A stretch of 64,000 nucleotides of DNA from Thermoflavimicrobium daqui (GCF_003313465.1 NZ_KZ845666.1:310001-374000), one strand, 5' to 3'. Shown: positions 9,118 to 18,222, counted from the first letter of the stretch. Numbers and translations: made by a program. Notes: generated by a model from the letters alone, not told the origin.

Positions 9118-9167
9118 AAGGGAATGACATCAAAAAGATGTTTTCATCTTTTTCGGGCCATCCCCTT
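9118..9167 (-). terminator. Long hairpin terminating the ABC operon
   Basis: CAAAAAGATG pairs with CATCTTTTT around a TTTT loop, and the outer AAGGG and CCCTT extend the stem. It directly follows the ATPase gene. Confidence 0.75.
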
Positions 9168-9207
9168 CATTATTATCATGTATAATTTCATTTTAAGAAG
9201 TCGTATG

Positions 9208-9936
9208 CTACAACACCTTACTTAAAAACACTTGAGTCCGTTCATGTTTTGGAGAAGTAAAAACTTGTTCTGGTGTACCTTCTTCCAGAATTAAACCCTC
9301 ATCGATAAAAAATACTCGATCTGCTACTTCACGTGCAAATCCCATCTCGTGGGTTACAACCACCATCGTCATTCCCTCTTGTGCTAATTCTTTCATTACC
9401 GCTAAAACCTCACCGACCATCTCAGGATCTAAAGCCGAAGTAGGTTCATCAAATAACATTACTTTTGGTTCCATAGCCAAAGCTCTCGCAATAGCTACCC
9501 GTTGCTTTTGCCCACCAGATAATTCTTCAGGATAAGCTTGTGCTTTCTCTTCTAATCCAACCTTTTGAAGTAATTGAAGCGCTTTCTTTTCTGCTTGCTC
9601 TTGAGAAACCTTTCGTACATGGATCGGAGCAAGCGTAATATTTTCGATGACTCTTTTGTGTGGAAATAGCTCAAATTGTTGAAACACCATTCCTACATTT
9701 GTTCGAACTTGGTTTATATCTGTTTTCGGATCCGTCAGATCAAAGCCATTAATGATAACTTTACCTGAAGTAACCTCCTCCAATAGATTTAAACAACGCA
9801 AAAATGTACTTTTACCTGACCCACTTGGACCAATTACACAAACTACTTCACGCTCATGAATTTCTGTTGTGATACCTTTTAAAACTTGATGTTCTCCATA
9901 GCTTTTTTTTAAATCTTTTACTTGGATCATGGTCAT
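9208..9936 (-). CDS. Polar amino acid ABC transporter ATP-binding protein (GlnQ type)
   Basis: This 242-residue ATPase would drive import through the adjacent permease. It has Walker [10 protein letters not shown] (about 36-44), Q-loop [10 protein letters not shown], signature LSGGQKQR, Walker [13 protein letters not shown] and the switch histidine in VVTHEMGFA. Its length and [18 protein letters not shown] stretch are typical of the PAAT/GlnQ group. Two nearby start codons, ATG at 9936 and ATG at 9930, are possible; the first lies just past the permease stop codon, which implies translational coupling. Substrate specificity cannot be read from the ATPase. Confidence 0.92.
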   Translation of the reverse strand: MTMIQVKDLKKSYGEHQVLKGITTEIHEREVVCVIGPSGSGKSTFLRCLNLLEEVTSGKVIINGFDLTDPKTDINQVRTNVGMVFQQFELFPHKRVIENITLAPIHVRKVSQEQAEKKALQLLQKVGLEEKAQAYPEELSGGQKQRVAIARALAMEPKVMLFDEPTSALDPEMVGEVLAVMKELAQEGMTMVVVTHEMGFAREVADRVFFIDEGLILEEGTPEQVFTSPKHERTQVFLSKVL

Positions 9937-9937
9937 C

Positions 9938-10624
9938 TCACTTCTTTCTCGTTTGCGGTGTAAAATGTTTTTCTAGATAGAAGACAACACGAGATAGTAT
10001 TAATGTGATAATTAAATACATCACGGCTGCTGTAATATATGGACCCATACGCTCGAAAGTAGATTTAGCAGTCGTAAAGGCAGCATAGGTAATATCATTT
10101 ACTGCTATGACTGTCACAAGGGAAGAATCCTTTAATAAAGCGATAAACTCATTACCTAAAGGAGGTAACATCCGTTTGAATGCTTGAGGTAAAATAACTA
10201 ATCTCATTGCCTGTGCATAGTTCATTCCCAAAGAACGAGCCGCTTCCATTTGTCCTTTTTCGATCGACTCAATTCCTCCACGGAAAATCTCCGATATATA
10301 AGCTCCTGCATTTAAAGATAGAGCCACAAAACCGGAGAATAATGCAGACGGTGGAGTTATTTGCAAAATTTCTTCACAAATCGTTGGAATAACCGCAAAA
10401 TGTATGGCTAAAACCTGTAGTAATAAAGGAGTTCCTCGAAATAAATCGACATAAATACGTGCAGGTATCTTTAAGTAAGCTTTACCTGAAATCTGCATTA
10501 GCCCTAAGATCAAACCGATCAAAAGACCAAACCCAATTCCAACAATGGTTAACTCAATAGTAGTAATAAACCCACGAATAAAAAAATCTTTGTATTCGAT
10601 AACTACAGACCAATCAATACTCAT
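9938..10624 (-). CDS. Polar amino acid ABC transporter permease (GlnP/HisM type)
   Basis: This 228-residue inner membrane subunit has about five transmembrane helices. The cytoplasmic EAA loop reads [20 protein letters not shown] and contacts the ATPase. [21 protein letters not shown] near the N terminus is typical of the amino acid permease group. The stop codon is one base from the ATPase start, so the two form one operon. The next gene upstream is the binding protein at 11019-11804, separated by about 390 bases with a terminator-like hairpin. Confidence 0.92.
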   Translation of the reverse strand: MSIDWSVVIEYKDFFIRGFITTIELTIVGIGFGLLIGLILGLMQISGKAYLKIPARIYVDLFRGTPLLLQVLAIHFAVIPTICEEILQITPPSALFSGFVALSLNAGAYISEIFRGGIESIEKGQMEAARSLGMNYAQAMRLVILPQAFKRMLPPLGNEFIALLKDSSLVTVIAVNDITYAAFTTAKSTFERMGPYITAAVMYLIITLILSRVVFYLEKHFTPQTRKK

Positions 10625-10746
10625 AGTAATAGTTCCTCCGCCTTTATCCCTTCATCATTAACAAGTTAATCACAAAATTATACACATATCCACAGAATAG
10701 TCCCATCTGACATATAATATCCTTTATTCTAAAAAATAAATTACAT

Positions 10747-10766
10747 CAAAAAGGGGACATCTCCCC
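10747..10766 (-). terminator. Short hairpin between binding protein and permease genes
   Basis: GGGGA and TCCCC enclose a four-base loop, followed on the minus strand by TTTTT. A partial terminator here would keep the binding protein more abundant than the membrane subunits, an arrangement common in ABC importers. Confidence 0.55.
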
Positions 10767-10885
10767 GATACTAATGACAAAGTCATTTCCATGAAACACC
10801 TTTTAATAGGGTATTTCTGGGGAAAGCTACAAACTCGCTTTGTCAAAAGTACGAGGGATCTCCTCTTTTTCATTAAACTTAAAAT

Positions 10886-11016
10886 TAACTAATCAACCTC
10901 GCATCGCTTCCCCACTTTCTCTGCTAATGCATAGTGTAAAAGCTAATCTAGTGAAAAGTGATTTGATACTTTCGTCGAGATGGTACATTTTTTCCTCAAT
11001 CAAGCTACGATGTACA
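10886..11016. repeat. Degenerate intergenic repeat, copy R3
   Basis: GCATCGCTTCCCCACTTTCTC and AAAAGCTAATCTA align with the corresponding blocks of copy R2 at 6622-6773. It occupies the gap after the binding protein gene. Confidence 0.45.
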
Positions 11017-11018
11017 TA

Positions 11019-11804
11019 TTACTTTTTACCAAAATATTTTTCATAAATTTTGTCATATGTACCATCTTGGCGAATTTTCTTTAGACCTTCATTGATTTTA
11101 TTAAGTAATTCTTTATTACCTTTTTTAACCAAAATTCCATATTTCTCAATTTTAATTGATGGATCTTCTACTGTTTCAAATTTGTCTTGTCCTAGCTTTT
11201 TCAAGTAATCAATGGCAACTGCTTTATCGACGACGACAGCATCCAAACGCTTCAATTGGAGATCATCTACAGCACCAGGTACATCATCATATCCCTTTAA
11301 GTTAGCATAAGTTTTTCCAAATGCGTTTTTTACAACTTCTTCACCCGTTGTTCCTGCCATCACACCGATTTTTTTACCATTTAACTCTTTTAATGTTTTC
11401 ACATTTGAACCTTTGGGTAATAGAATCCATTGTTTTGCATCAAAATACGGTTCACTAAAGTCAAACTTTTGTTTACGCTCATCTGTCATTGTAATAGCAG
11501 CGATCGCAACATCTAACTTCCCTCTGCTAATACCATCAAACATAGCATCCCAGCCCATATGCTTTAAATCCGATTCCATACCAGCAGCTTTAGCTACAGC
11601 GGCTATTATATCTGCATCAAAGCCAGTGATTTTCCCATCGGATTCCATTTTTTCAAAAGGCGGAAATTGGGCTTCTGTCCCTACACGGATTTTCTTAGAA
11701 CTAGAAGATGAAGTCTCATTGTTATTTGCTTTTGAACCACAACCTACAAGTACCAAGCTAATCGTCATAAAAACAGTGACTAATAATAAAAGGCCTCTTT
11801 TCAC
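11019..11804 (-). CDS. Polar amino acid ABC transporter substrate-binding lipoprotein (copy 2)
   Basis: This 261-residue family-3 solute-binding lipoprotein has a hydrophobic signal ending LVLVGC (Cys22). Ligand-pocket motifs RVGTEAQFPPFE, FDADIIAAVAKAAG and DERKQKFDFSEPY are present. The start preferred is GTG at 11804, eight bases after AAGGAG; an ATG two codons earlier overlaps the ribosome site. It diverges from the other two binding proteins and is the copy closest to the permease and ATPase genes, so it is the best candidate for the partner of that transporter. Confidence 0.9.
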   Translation of the reverse strand: MKRGLLLLVTVFMTISLVLVGCGSKANNNETSSSSSKKIRVGTEAQFPPFEKMESDGKITGFDADIIAAVAKAAGMESDLKHMGWDAMFDGISRGKLDVAIAAITMTDERKQKFDFSEPYFDAKQWILLPKGSNVKTLKELNGKKIGVMAGTTGEEVVKNAFGKTYANLKGYDDVPGAVDDLQLKRLDAVVVDKAVAIDYLKKLGQDKFETVEDPSIKIEKYGILVKKGNKELLNKINEGLKKIRQDGTYDKIYEKYFGKK

Positions 11805-12104
11805 TATCATCGCTCCTTGCTATCAATTCAGTAACATAGATAAAATCATAAATATCCATTTGTAGTTATAATAACAAATAATAGAAAATTTGTATGCAAT
11901 CAAATTATACAAATTAAACATATTGACATATTTTAATATTAGATTTTTATATAGTTTAGCCATGTATCTTGAGTAGTCGATCTATCAGTGAATGCTCTAT
12001 TAAAATTAGCTACTCACTATTCTAAACGCATGAACTTGTTAGCCAAATAACGGAATATGCCCTAATGTATAATAATGTTATCTATTTTATATACAAAGAA
12101 ATAT
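11805..12104. other. Gap between two binding-protein genes
   Basis: AT-rich and without coding signal. It presumably carries the promoter for the gene at 11019-11804. No clear terminator was found for the gene ending at 12105. Confidence 0.35.
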
Positions 12105-12965
12105 TTATTCTTCTCCAAAGTACTTCTTATAAATTTGGTCATAAGTACCATTGGCTCTAATCTTTTGCAATCCTTCATTAAATTTTTTAATAACTTCTTT
12201 ATTACCTTTTTTCACCATAATGCCATAGCTTTCCGGTGAAAAAAACGGATCTTCTACTGCTTTAATTTTTGTGCTTCCAATCTTGACAACAAATGTATGC
12301 TCACCTTTTTCAGATGAGATTTTTTCTTCTTTTTTGACCTCTGCTTTTTCAAGTGTCTTGACATAGTACTTGACAACACCACTATCTGCTACCACAGCAT
12401 CTAAACGACCCGCAGCCAGTTCCTTTACTGCTGTTGGAGTATCATCGAATTCCTTCAATCTAGAGTAATTTTCTCCAAATTCTTCTTTAACTGTTGCAGC
12501 TCCTGTTGAGTTAACAAGTGCACCAATCTTAAATCCTTTTAAATCCCCTAAGGTTTTAGCATTAGATTCTACTGGAACTAAAAGTAATTGCTTAGAAACG
12601 AAATATGGATTTGTAAAATCATACTTACTTTGTCGCTCAGATGTGATCGATATGGCAGCAATGGCAGCATCTGCTTTCCCTTGATCTATTTCTTTAAACA
12701 TGGGGTCCCAGCCTACATGTTTTAAATCCACCTCAATTCCAGCTGCTTTAGCTGATGCATCCAATATCTCTGCATCAAAGCCTGTAATAATTCCATCAGC
12801 CCCAAGACTTTCAAACGGGGGAAACTGAGCATCTGTGGCTACAACAAGCCTTTTTCCATTTGCTGAACTTTCTTTTCCTCCAAAATCCACCTTGATATTG
12901 CAACTTGTTAGAATCATAGCACTAGCGACAACTGCAACCATAACCAAGCCCAATAATTTTTTCAC
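12105..12965 (-). CDS. Polar amino acid ABC transporter substrate-binding lipoprotein (copy 1)
   Basis: This 286-residue family-3 solute-binding lipoprotein starts with GTG after CGGAGGTG; the lipobox is MILTSC (Cys22). It differs from the protein at 7700-8560 at a minority of positions spread along its length, and both start VKKLLGLV and end with YDxIYKKYFGEE. The duplication includes the ribosome site and short upstream patches. No permease or ATPase is next to either copy except the single pair at 9208-10624, so all three binding proteins may share one membrane complex. Confidence 0.9.
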   Translation of the reverse strand: MKKLLGLVMVAVVASAMILTSCNIKVDFGGKESSANGKRLVVATDAQFPPFESLGADGIITGFDAEILDASAKAAGIEVDLKHVGWDPMFKEIDQGKADAAIAAISITSERQSKYDFTNPYFVSKQLLLVPVESNAKTLGDLKGFKIGALVNSTGAATVKEEFGENYSRLKEFDDTPTAVKELAAGRLDAVVADSGVVKYYVKTLEKAEVKKEEKISSEKGEHTFVVKIGSTKIKAVEDPFFSPESYGIMVKKGNKEVIKKFNEGLQKIRANGTYDQIYKKYFGEE

Positions 12966-13658
12966 TTCAACACCTCCGATAGATTTTTAAAATAAAGAAG
13001 GTTGTATAGTTCAATCACAAATCATTCATAAATGCTTGATCAGCAAGCACTTCCTGAAGGTCCACTTTAAGGTGAATTGTTTTTAGAGTAGAACCTGTTT
13101 GGAATGATTCATAAATATAACTCAGATTTTTGATTGAGCTATACAACATAATTTTATATTTATAATAAATAATCACTTAATTTTATTCATATTGAATAGT
13201 CAATTTTATTTATAGTTACTGATCACATTATGTTGCATCATTTGATTGGATATCTAGATCATCCCAGGCCTTTACGCCATACCTTTTGCGGGAGTAAGTT
13301 AAGTACGAAGAGCGATTGATTAAGAGAGAAACCTCTAATCTACGTTTAGATCAATTAAAATAACTTGTTATGTGGGAAGAGATGACCGATTGGAGTCTTT
13401 TAAAGCGTTTGTGGATAGATCTATAATAATTACATATAAGAATAATTTTACATGTATAAAAATGCAAACTCAACTGGTTATTATTAACAACATACAGAAA
13501 ATAACTTAATTTCATTCTCAAATAACCTATTAATATTTATTCTTATTATAATTTGTTCTTATTTTATAATACTGAAATCAACTGTACTATGAAATTATTT
13601 TTATATTATCTACTATTTTGCGAACACAAATCCTTCCTTTTAAACCTATTTTATCCAT
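12966..13658. other. Long gap between binding protein and HU genes
   Basis: No intact gene was found. The leader next to 12965 and a patch at 13443-13500 resemble the upstream region of the paralogue at 7700-8560. A GC-richer patch at about 13235-13360 contains a minus-strand open stretch of 40 codons (RRLEVSLLINRSSYLTYSRK and beyond, ending at a TAA near 13234) without a start codon. It may be a gene remnant; I do not recognise it. Confidence 0.4.
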
Positions 13659-13699
13659 AAAAAGAAGTGATTCCAGACTGACTGGAACCACTTCTTTTT
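13659..13699 (-). terminator. Rho-independent terminator of the HU gene
   Basis: AAAAAGAAGTG-TTCCAG (13659-13676) pairs with CTGGAA-CACTTCTTTTT (13682-13699), one mismatch, T run on the minus strand. Confidence 0.9.
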
Positions 13700-13711
13700 A
13701 CCATTTTATCT

Positions 13712-13987
13712 TTATGTATTGACTGCTTCTTTAAGCTGCTTACCAGGCTTAAATGATGGAACTTTACTGGCCTCAATATGTATTTTTTCTCCAGTTTGAG
13801 GATTTCGACCAGATCTTGCCGCTCGTTCACGCACTTCAAAATTCCCAAAGCCAATCAACGTTACCTTTTCTCCATTTTTTAATGCATCAGCAATGGATTG
13901 AAAAACAGTATCCACTACCAGTGCTGCTTCTTTTTTAGTTTTCCCAGTACTTTCAGCAACTTTCTCTATTAAATCCGTTTTATTCAT
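13712..13987 (-). CDS. hup: HU-family nucleoid DNA-binding protein
   Basis: This 91-residue histone-like protein bends and compacts DNA as a dimer. It begins [20 protein letters not shown] and has the signature [20 protein letters not shown] for the flexible beta arms, with the conserved proline in RNPQTGE. Length and sequence match Bacillus HBsu. The ATG is at 13987, but the only good ribosome site, AGGAGGTG, ends 36 bases upstream, with a hairpin in between (see separate entry). It is monocistronic, between its terminator and the competence gene comFC. Confidence 0.97.
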   Translation of the reverse strand: MNKTDLIEKVAESTGKTKKEAALVVDTVFQSIADALKNGEKVTLIGFGNFEVRERAARSGRNPQTGEKIHIEASKVPSFKPGKQLKEAVNT

Positions 13988-13994
13988 TCAATTC

Positions 13995-14031
13995 TTCTGC
14001 TACAAAACATGGTAGCAGAAATGCACCTCCT
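13995..14031 (-). promoter_or_regulatory. Hairpin between ribosome binding site and start codon of HU mRNA
   Basis: AGGAGGTG sits at 14031-14024 and the ATG at 13987-13985, far too far apart for normal initiation. Between them, TTCTGCTAC (14020-14012 on the minus strand) pairs perfectly with GTAGCAGAA (14003-13995), a 9-bp stem with an 8-base loop. Removing this hairpin from the count leaves about 10 bases between ribosome site and start, which is a workable spacing. Confidence 0.75.
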
Positions 14032-14106
14032 ATTTAGACTAGTTTGTTAATTTAAAGTCTTGACTACTTTTTCTCTATCTATACATTTGTTTAGATAGAA
14101 ATGACT

Positions 14107-14832
14107 TTACCTAGCAAAAGTAATTGTATAAACTTGCTTAACTCCAATCTCACTAAGTGGCTTTACACACTCACGTAATGTTGAGCCTGTAGTATATACA
14201 TCATCGACAAGTAATACACACTGTCTACTTAACCAAGTTGAATCAAATTCTTCATTTAAGATAAAAGCATGTTGTAAAGCCTGGAGTCTTTCTTTGCGGC
14301 TTCGTTGACTTTGGGAAGAAGTTTCTCTTCTTCGAATCAATAATTTTTGAACAGGAAGTCTTAACTGCCTTCCCATCACTTGGGCCAGAAGCTCTGCTTG
14401 ATTAAACCCTCTTTGTTTTAAGCGGTTTTCATGCAAAGGTACGTACGTAATTAGAGAAAAAGGGACAGAGCGATAATATTGAAAGCAGACTTCAGCCATC
14501 CAACGCCCTAAAGGAACTGCCAGACGCTCCTGTCCCCGATACTTAAAAATTTGAATAATTTTCTTAGCTTGGCCTTGATAAAGTACTACACTGCGATTGG
14601 GCGTAAATGTCGATGAATCTATTTGGCTACAATCTAAACAGGCTGGGTTTTCCTCTTCTACCATGGGTCTTCCACATTTCTGACAGACTGAGCCATTGAT
14701 TCGCATAAAATGCTCTTGACAAGTAAAGCATATTTGCTTCCAAATGCACGCAAAAGGAAGTGAACGAATTGGCGTGGAACAAAACCAGCATGGCTTTGAC
14801 AAAGGAAAGAGAGTCGACCACCACCTCCTCAT
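14107..14832 (-). CDS. comFC: ComFC-type phosphoribosyltransferase-domain protein
   Basis: This 241-residue protein is needed for DNA uptake in competent Bacillus and is thought to assist the ComFA helicase. It has an N-terminal zinc ribbon (CWFCSTP near 15-21, CFTC, and CQKCGRP...CLDC near 50-75) and a C-terminal type I PRTase fold with the PRPP-loop motif VLLVDDVYTTGST (about 207-219). The conserved RGFNQAELLA precedes it. The start codon overlaps the comFA stop as ATGA, so the two are coupled. ComFB is absent between them, unlike in Bacillus subtilis. Confidence 0.9.
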   Translation of the reverse strand: MRRWWSTLFPLSKPCWFCSTPIRSLPFACIWKQICFTCQEHFMRINGSVCQKCGRPMVEEENPACLDCSQIDSSTFTPNRSVVLYQGQAKKIIQIFKYRGQERLAVPLGRWMAEVCFQYYRSVPFSLITYVPLHENRLKQRGFNQAELLAQVMGRQLRLPVQKLLIRRRETSSQSQRSRKERLQALQHAFILNEEFDSTWLSRQCVLLVDDVYTTGSTLRECVKPLSEIGVKQVYTITFAR

Positions 14833-16511
14833 TGGTAATACGCCTCTTTTCTAATAAATCCTTCTTTTTTTGCTAATCGATTTAGATAAGTAATCTGTTT
14901 CTTTGCTTGTAGCTGTCCTTCTGTGCGTTCAGTAGCTAAAAACCAAACTTCGCCATATGGATATGTTGATGATCGACCAACACGCCCTGCCATTTGTATT
15001 AGTGCGGCTTGATCAAATAGAAGGTTATCTGCACCTAGTACCATAACAAAACACTTAGGAACAGTTACACCTCTTTCTAAAATGGTGGTTGTAACCAAGC
15101 AATCAAGCTCAACATTTCGGAACCTTCGAATTACTTCCTCACGGTTAGACATCTGACTGTAAACTCCTGCCATCGCTAAATGCCCATGACCATTTTCCCG
15201 AATCCATTCCAATACTTGCTTTACTCTTCTAATCTCTGGAACAAAAATAAGAGCTTGTCCTTGATAAGTTATAACCTGTTTGATGAAATGATTAAAGGGG
15301 GTAATAGGCTTTCTATTTTCAATCTTATCCCAGAGCCTCCTTTCTTGGATCAGTTTTGGAACGGGTAATGGATGACCATGATAACGAGCTGAAAGAGTAG
15401 CAGATGGAAGTTTTCCTGAACGGCTCCACTCTAGCCATTGACGTGGAGGAGTCGCTGTTAGTAAAATCATTTTTCCACCCGTAGATAAAGCTCGTTCAAT
15501 CCCTTTTTCTAAAGCTATATTTTGGTATAGTGGGAATGCATCCACCTCGTCAACTATTATCAAATCAAATGCTTGAAAATAACGCCAAAGCTGGTGTGCA
15601 GTCGCTATTACAATGTCACCTTCCATCCATAAGTCTGAACTTCCACCATACAACGCCAGTACTCTTTCTTGTGGAAATATTCGCTTTATACGTGGCTGTA
15701 ATTCATGAACAACATCTTTGCGTGGTGTTACCCAACATATCTTTTTCCCCTCGCTCCGTATTTGAGCTATCACGGGTACCATCATTTCTGTTTTCCCAGC
15801 CCCTGTTACTGCCCATAAAAGAAATTGTTTTTCTTCGCTTTGGGTAAACGATAAAATTTGCTCACACACTTTTTGCTGAGCAGCAGTAAGTGAAAGTGGT
15901 TTAACACTGATTAGTTTTTCTTTTTTTATAGAAGATGGAGCAAAGAGGAAGAAAGGAGTACATGTACGTGATCGTCCTAACCATATACATTGCTCACACA
16001 TCGAACATTGCTTACCACAAGTAGCACAGTCCGTCATTCGCAAATATTTTCGATCTGACATACAGCGATGGCATGTCCAACGATATATAACATCGTTACA
16101 TGTGACACCTGGTTTTATTTCCATTCTGTTCTCTAGATATAACAGTTGCAAAATGGGTAATAATGTTAACTTTATATTGATTATATTCTTTTTATGTAGA
16201 AATGAGATTAATTCTGACCAGAGTAGAGCACGTCCTTGCAACAAGTTAAATAATTTTTCTGCTTCCTGCTCGAGACTTGACCAAGATAAAAAGAGTTGAT
16301 GATACTTTGATAAAGCAACTGGCTTTTTACCATTCATGATATATTGGTCTTTTCTATTTTGAATCCATGAATAAGCTTCTCCGATTGATGATGTAGAAAA
16401 CAAAATAGCAATATCAGCCCCTCTTTTTCTCCAATAAACTCGATCTACCTCAATACAGAGACTAAGATAAAGCTGATTACTTTCAATAACTTGGTAGACA
16501 AACATCTCCAA
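14829..16511 (-). CDS. comFA: ComFA-type DNA helicase for competence
   Basis: This 560-residue ATP-dependent helicase would pull single-stranded DNA into the cytoplasm during transformation. A four-cysteine cluster region, CHRCMSD...CATCGKQCSMCEQC (about 160-190), precedes the helicase core. Walker A is AVTGAGKTEM (about 243), the DEAD-box motif is VDEVDAF, motif III TATPP, and motif VI QMAGRVGRS. The start is probably TTG at 16511 (GGGAG nine bases upstream); an in-frame ATG two codons later has an overlapping ribosome site. No other com genes are in the window. Confidence 0.92.
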   Translation of the reverse strand: MEMFVYQVIESNQLYLSLCIEVDRVYWRKRGADIAILFSTSSIGEAYSWIQNRKDQYIMNGKKPVALSKYHQLFLSWSSLEQEAEKLFNLLQGRALLWSELISFLHKKNIINIKLTLLPILQLLYLENRMEIKPGVTCNDVIYRWTCHRCMSDRKYLRMTDCATCGKQCSMCEQCIWLGRSRTCTPFFLFAPSSIKKEKLISVKPLSLTAAQQKVCEQILSFTQSEEKQFLLWAVTGAGKTEMMVPVIAQIRSEGKKICWVTPRKDVVHELQPRIKRIFPQERVLALYGGSSDLWMEGDIVIATAHQLWRYFQAFDLIIVDEVDAFPLYQNIALEKGIERALSTGGKMILLTATPPRQWLEWSRSGKLPSATLSARYHGHPLPVPKLIQERRLWDKIENRKPITPFNHFIKQVITYQGQALIFVPEIRRVKQVLEWIRENGHGHLAMAGVYSQMSNREEVIRRFRNVELDCLVTTTILERGVTVPKCFVMVLGADNLLFDQAALIQMAGRVGRSSTYPYGEVWFLATERTEGQLQAKKQITYLNRLAKKEGFIRKEAYYQ

Positions 16512-16628
16512 AACATCTCACTCCCTGTTCAAGAACATAAGATATAAATCATTAAAATACTAGATCAAAGCTTTATATGGTCAAAGTAAATGAACCCCAT
16601 AGCCATAAGAACAACATATATCAGCACT

Positions 16629-16664
16629 AAAAAGGTCAGGCATCTATACTTGATGCCTGACCTT
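16629..16664 (-). terminator. Rho-independent terminator
   Basis: AAGGTCAGGCATC (16632-16644) pairs with GATGCCTGACCTT (16652-16664). On the minus strand the stem is followed by TTTTAG. It ends the small unknown gene at 16673-17104 and separates it from comFA. Confidence 0.85.
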
Positions 16665-16672
16665 GTCGTCTT

Positions 16673-17104
16673 TTATGCAAGATATCTTTCTTCAGATTTA
16701 TCCATATCTCTTAAATCTATCACTAAAATCTTACCTTTTCCTTTTTGTTGTGATTGAATCCAGTCTGAAATTGCATCTTCAGCGGTTGCATCGATTTTTA
16801 CAATGCGAAGACCTGGATATTTTCGCTTTAATTTTTGCAAAATCACTAATGTATCATCAAGTGAACCCATATCTAAACAAGTAATTTGACCTGGTTTCCC
16901 ACGAAAACGGTTCCAGAAATAATATGACCAGATAACACGTTCAATCGACTGTTGATTATTCCCAGTGATGATAACCAAGTGATCTGCTTTATTGCGATAC
17001 GCTTTTCCAAATCTCTTTCCTAAGTATTTTAAAAGAAGATGGACGATGTATAGCAGTAAAATACCGCCTATCACAAATCCCAAAAAGAGTACCCACTGTT
17101 CCAT
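16673..17104 (-). CDS. Unknown membrane-anchored protein
   Basis: I do not recognise this 143-residue protein. Residues 5-27 form one transmembrane helix (FLGFVIGGILLLYIVHLLL), followed by a basic stretch and a cytoplasmic alpha/beta domain with alternating predicted strands: HLVIITGNN, QITCLDMGSLDD, LRIVKIDA, KILVIDLRDMDK. The pattern suggests a small Rossmann-like or glycosyltransferase-A-like fold, but no catalytic motif is clear. The ATG follows GGAGGGGCCC. It lies between comFA and the DegU-like gene, each with its own ribosome site, and ends at a strong terminator. It could share the DegU-like promoter. Confidence 0.75.
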   Translation of the reverse strand: MEQWVLFLGFVIGGILLLYIVHLLLKYLGKRFGKAYRNKADHLVIITGNNQQSIERVIWSYYFWNRFRGKPGQITCLDMGSLDDTLVILQKLKRKYPGLRIVKIDATAEDAISDWIQSQQKGKGKILVIDLRDMDKSEERYLA

Positions 17105-17185
17105 TAGGGCCCCTCCTTTTATTTCCTTTAATCATATGCAAGTGAATAAAGAAGGTGAACATATATCAATTACATATCCTTTACC

Positions 17186-17926
17186 CTAAATCAGTGGTAC
17201 CCAACCGTATTTAATCGCAAATAGAACTGCTTGGGTACGGTCTCGAACATTTAATTTATACAAAATCTTACTTACATGGTTTTTTACAGTCTTTTCGCTA
17301 ATTTCTAATTGTTCGCTTATCAAACGATTATTTTTTCCTTGTGACATCAAACGAAGTACTTCCATTTCACGATAGGTTAAAATTTCTCGCCATGAAAACG
17401 GTGATACTCTTTCGTACTTTCCATTTTCTCTGCTTAGCCTTCTAAATTCGTTCACCAATCTTCCCATCATGATCGGATGAATATAAACTCCACCGTAAGC
17501 AAGTACTCGAATTGCTTCCATTACATGTTTGTCATCTATATTTTTTAATAAATATCCTGTAGCGCCAGATCGAATTGTTTCCAACACATATGGATCATCT
17601 TGTCGGGATAGGATAAGCACCTTAGTTTGAGGAGTCATTTGGCAAATTCGAAAAGTGACTTCTACACTATTCATGTTGGGTAAATGTAAATCCATCACCA
17701 CGATGTGTGGCATATGCAGTTTACACAATCGCGGGACATCTAATCCTTCACTACACTCCCCAACCACCACCATATCTTTCTCTAATCCAATGGCTGCTCT
17801 AACCTTTGTACGATAATTCAAATCAGAATCAGCAATTAGTATACGGATCAATGTTTTTGTATAAACATGGTGTTGGCTTGGATGATCGTCGTTCACCTCT
17901 ATATGACTCTCAACCAAGGCATCCAC
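17186..17926 (-). CDS. DegU-like response regulator (NarL/LuxR family)
   Basis: This 246-residue regulator has a receiver domain (about 28-145) and a C-terminal LuxR-type helix-turn-helix (about 180-240). The phospho-acceptor aspartate is in VVMDLHLPN; the switch serine is in ILSRQDD and the lysine in YLLKN. The DNA-binding end (SEKTVKNHVSKILYKLNVRD then RTQAVLFAIKYGW) is nearly that of Bacillus DegU, and the comFA neighbourhood agrees. In the first acidic pair, DSD replaces the usual DD. No DegS kinase is beside it, so its kinase is elsewhere or absent. The first 27 residues extend beyond DegU; the start may be GTG 17926 or TTG 17917. Confidence 0.85.
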   Translation of the reverse strand: MDALVESHIEVNDDHPSQHHVYTKTLIRILIADSDLNYRTKVRAAIGLEKDMVVVGECSEGLDVPRLCKLHMPHIVVMDLHLPNMNSVEVTFRICQMTPQTKVLILSRQDDPYVLETIRSGATGYLLKNIDDKHVMEAIRVLAYGGVYIHPIMMGRLVNEFRRLSRENGKYERVSPFSWREILTYREMEVLRLMSQGKNNRLISEQLEISEKTVKNHVSKILYKLNVRDRTQAVLFAIKYGWVPLI

Positions 17927-18060
17927 CTCTTTTCCTTAAAATTGCAAATAGACATACCTCTTATTATATTTTATCATGTCAATTCAGTGTTTAAAATAGG
18001 AAAAATGCCCTTTTGAACTACAATAGTCCTTAATTATTCCATAGAAAGTACCATTCTTGA

Positions 18061-18143
18061 GACACCCCTAGGGTCGAAAAGTTGATCCTATACTGAAACG
18101 ATTTGTGTGTCTTCATATATTGATGATTGAGATAGGAACATAC
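18061..18143. repeat. Degenerate intergenic repeat, copy R4
   Basis: AAAAGTTGATCCTATACTGA and the following ACGATTTGTG align with AAAAGCTGATCCTACACAAA and ACGATGAGTG of copy R2. It lies in the gap downstream of metK. Confidence 0.45.
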
Positions 18144-18149
18144 TTTTTA

Positions 18150-18192
18150 TAAAAAAACGTCGGGCATTCGGAATATCTTCCGAGTACCCGAC
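18150..18192 (-). terminator. Rho-independent terminator of metK
   Basis: GTCGGG plus ATTCGGAA (18159-18173) pairs with TTCCGAGT plus CCCGAC (18178-18192), followed on the minus strand by a seven-base T run. Confidence 0.9.
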
Positions 18193-18222
18193 ATCCATCT
18201 AAATTCCCCTAATCCTTAGGAA

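Noticed and set aside
13651-13854. Minus-strand frame overlapping the HU gene and its terminator
   Set aside because: It is a shadow of the HU gene and runs through the terminator stem.
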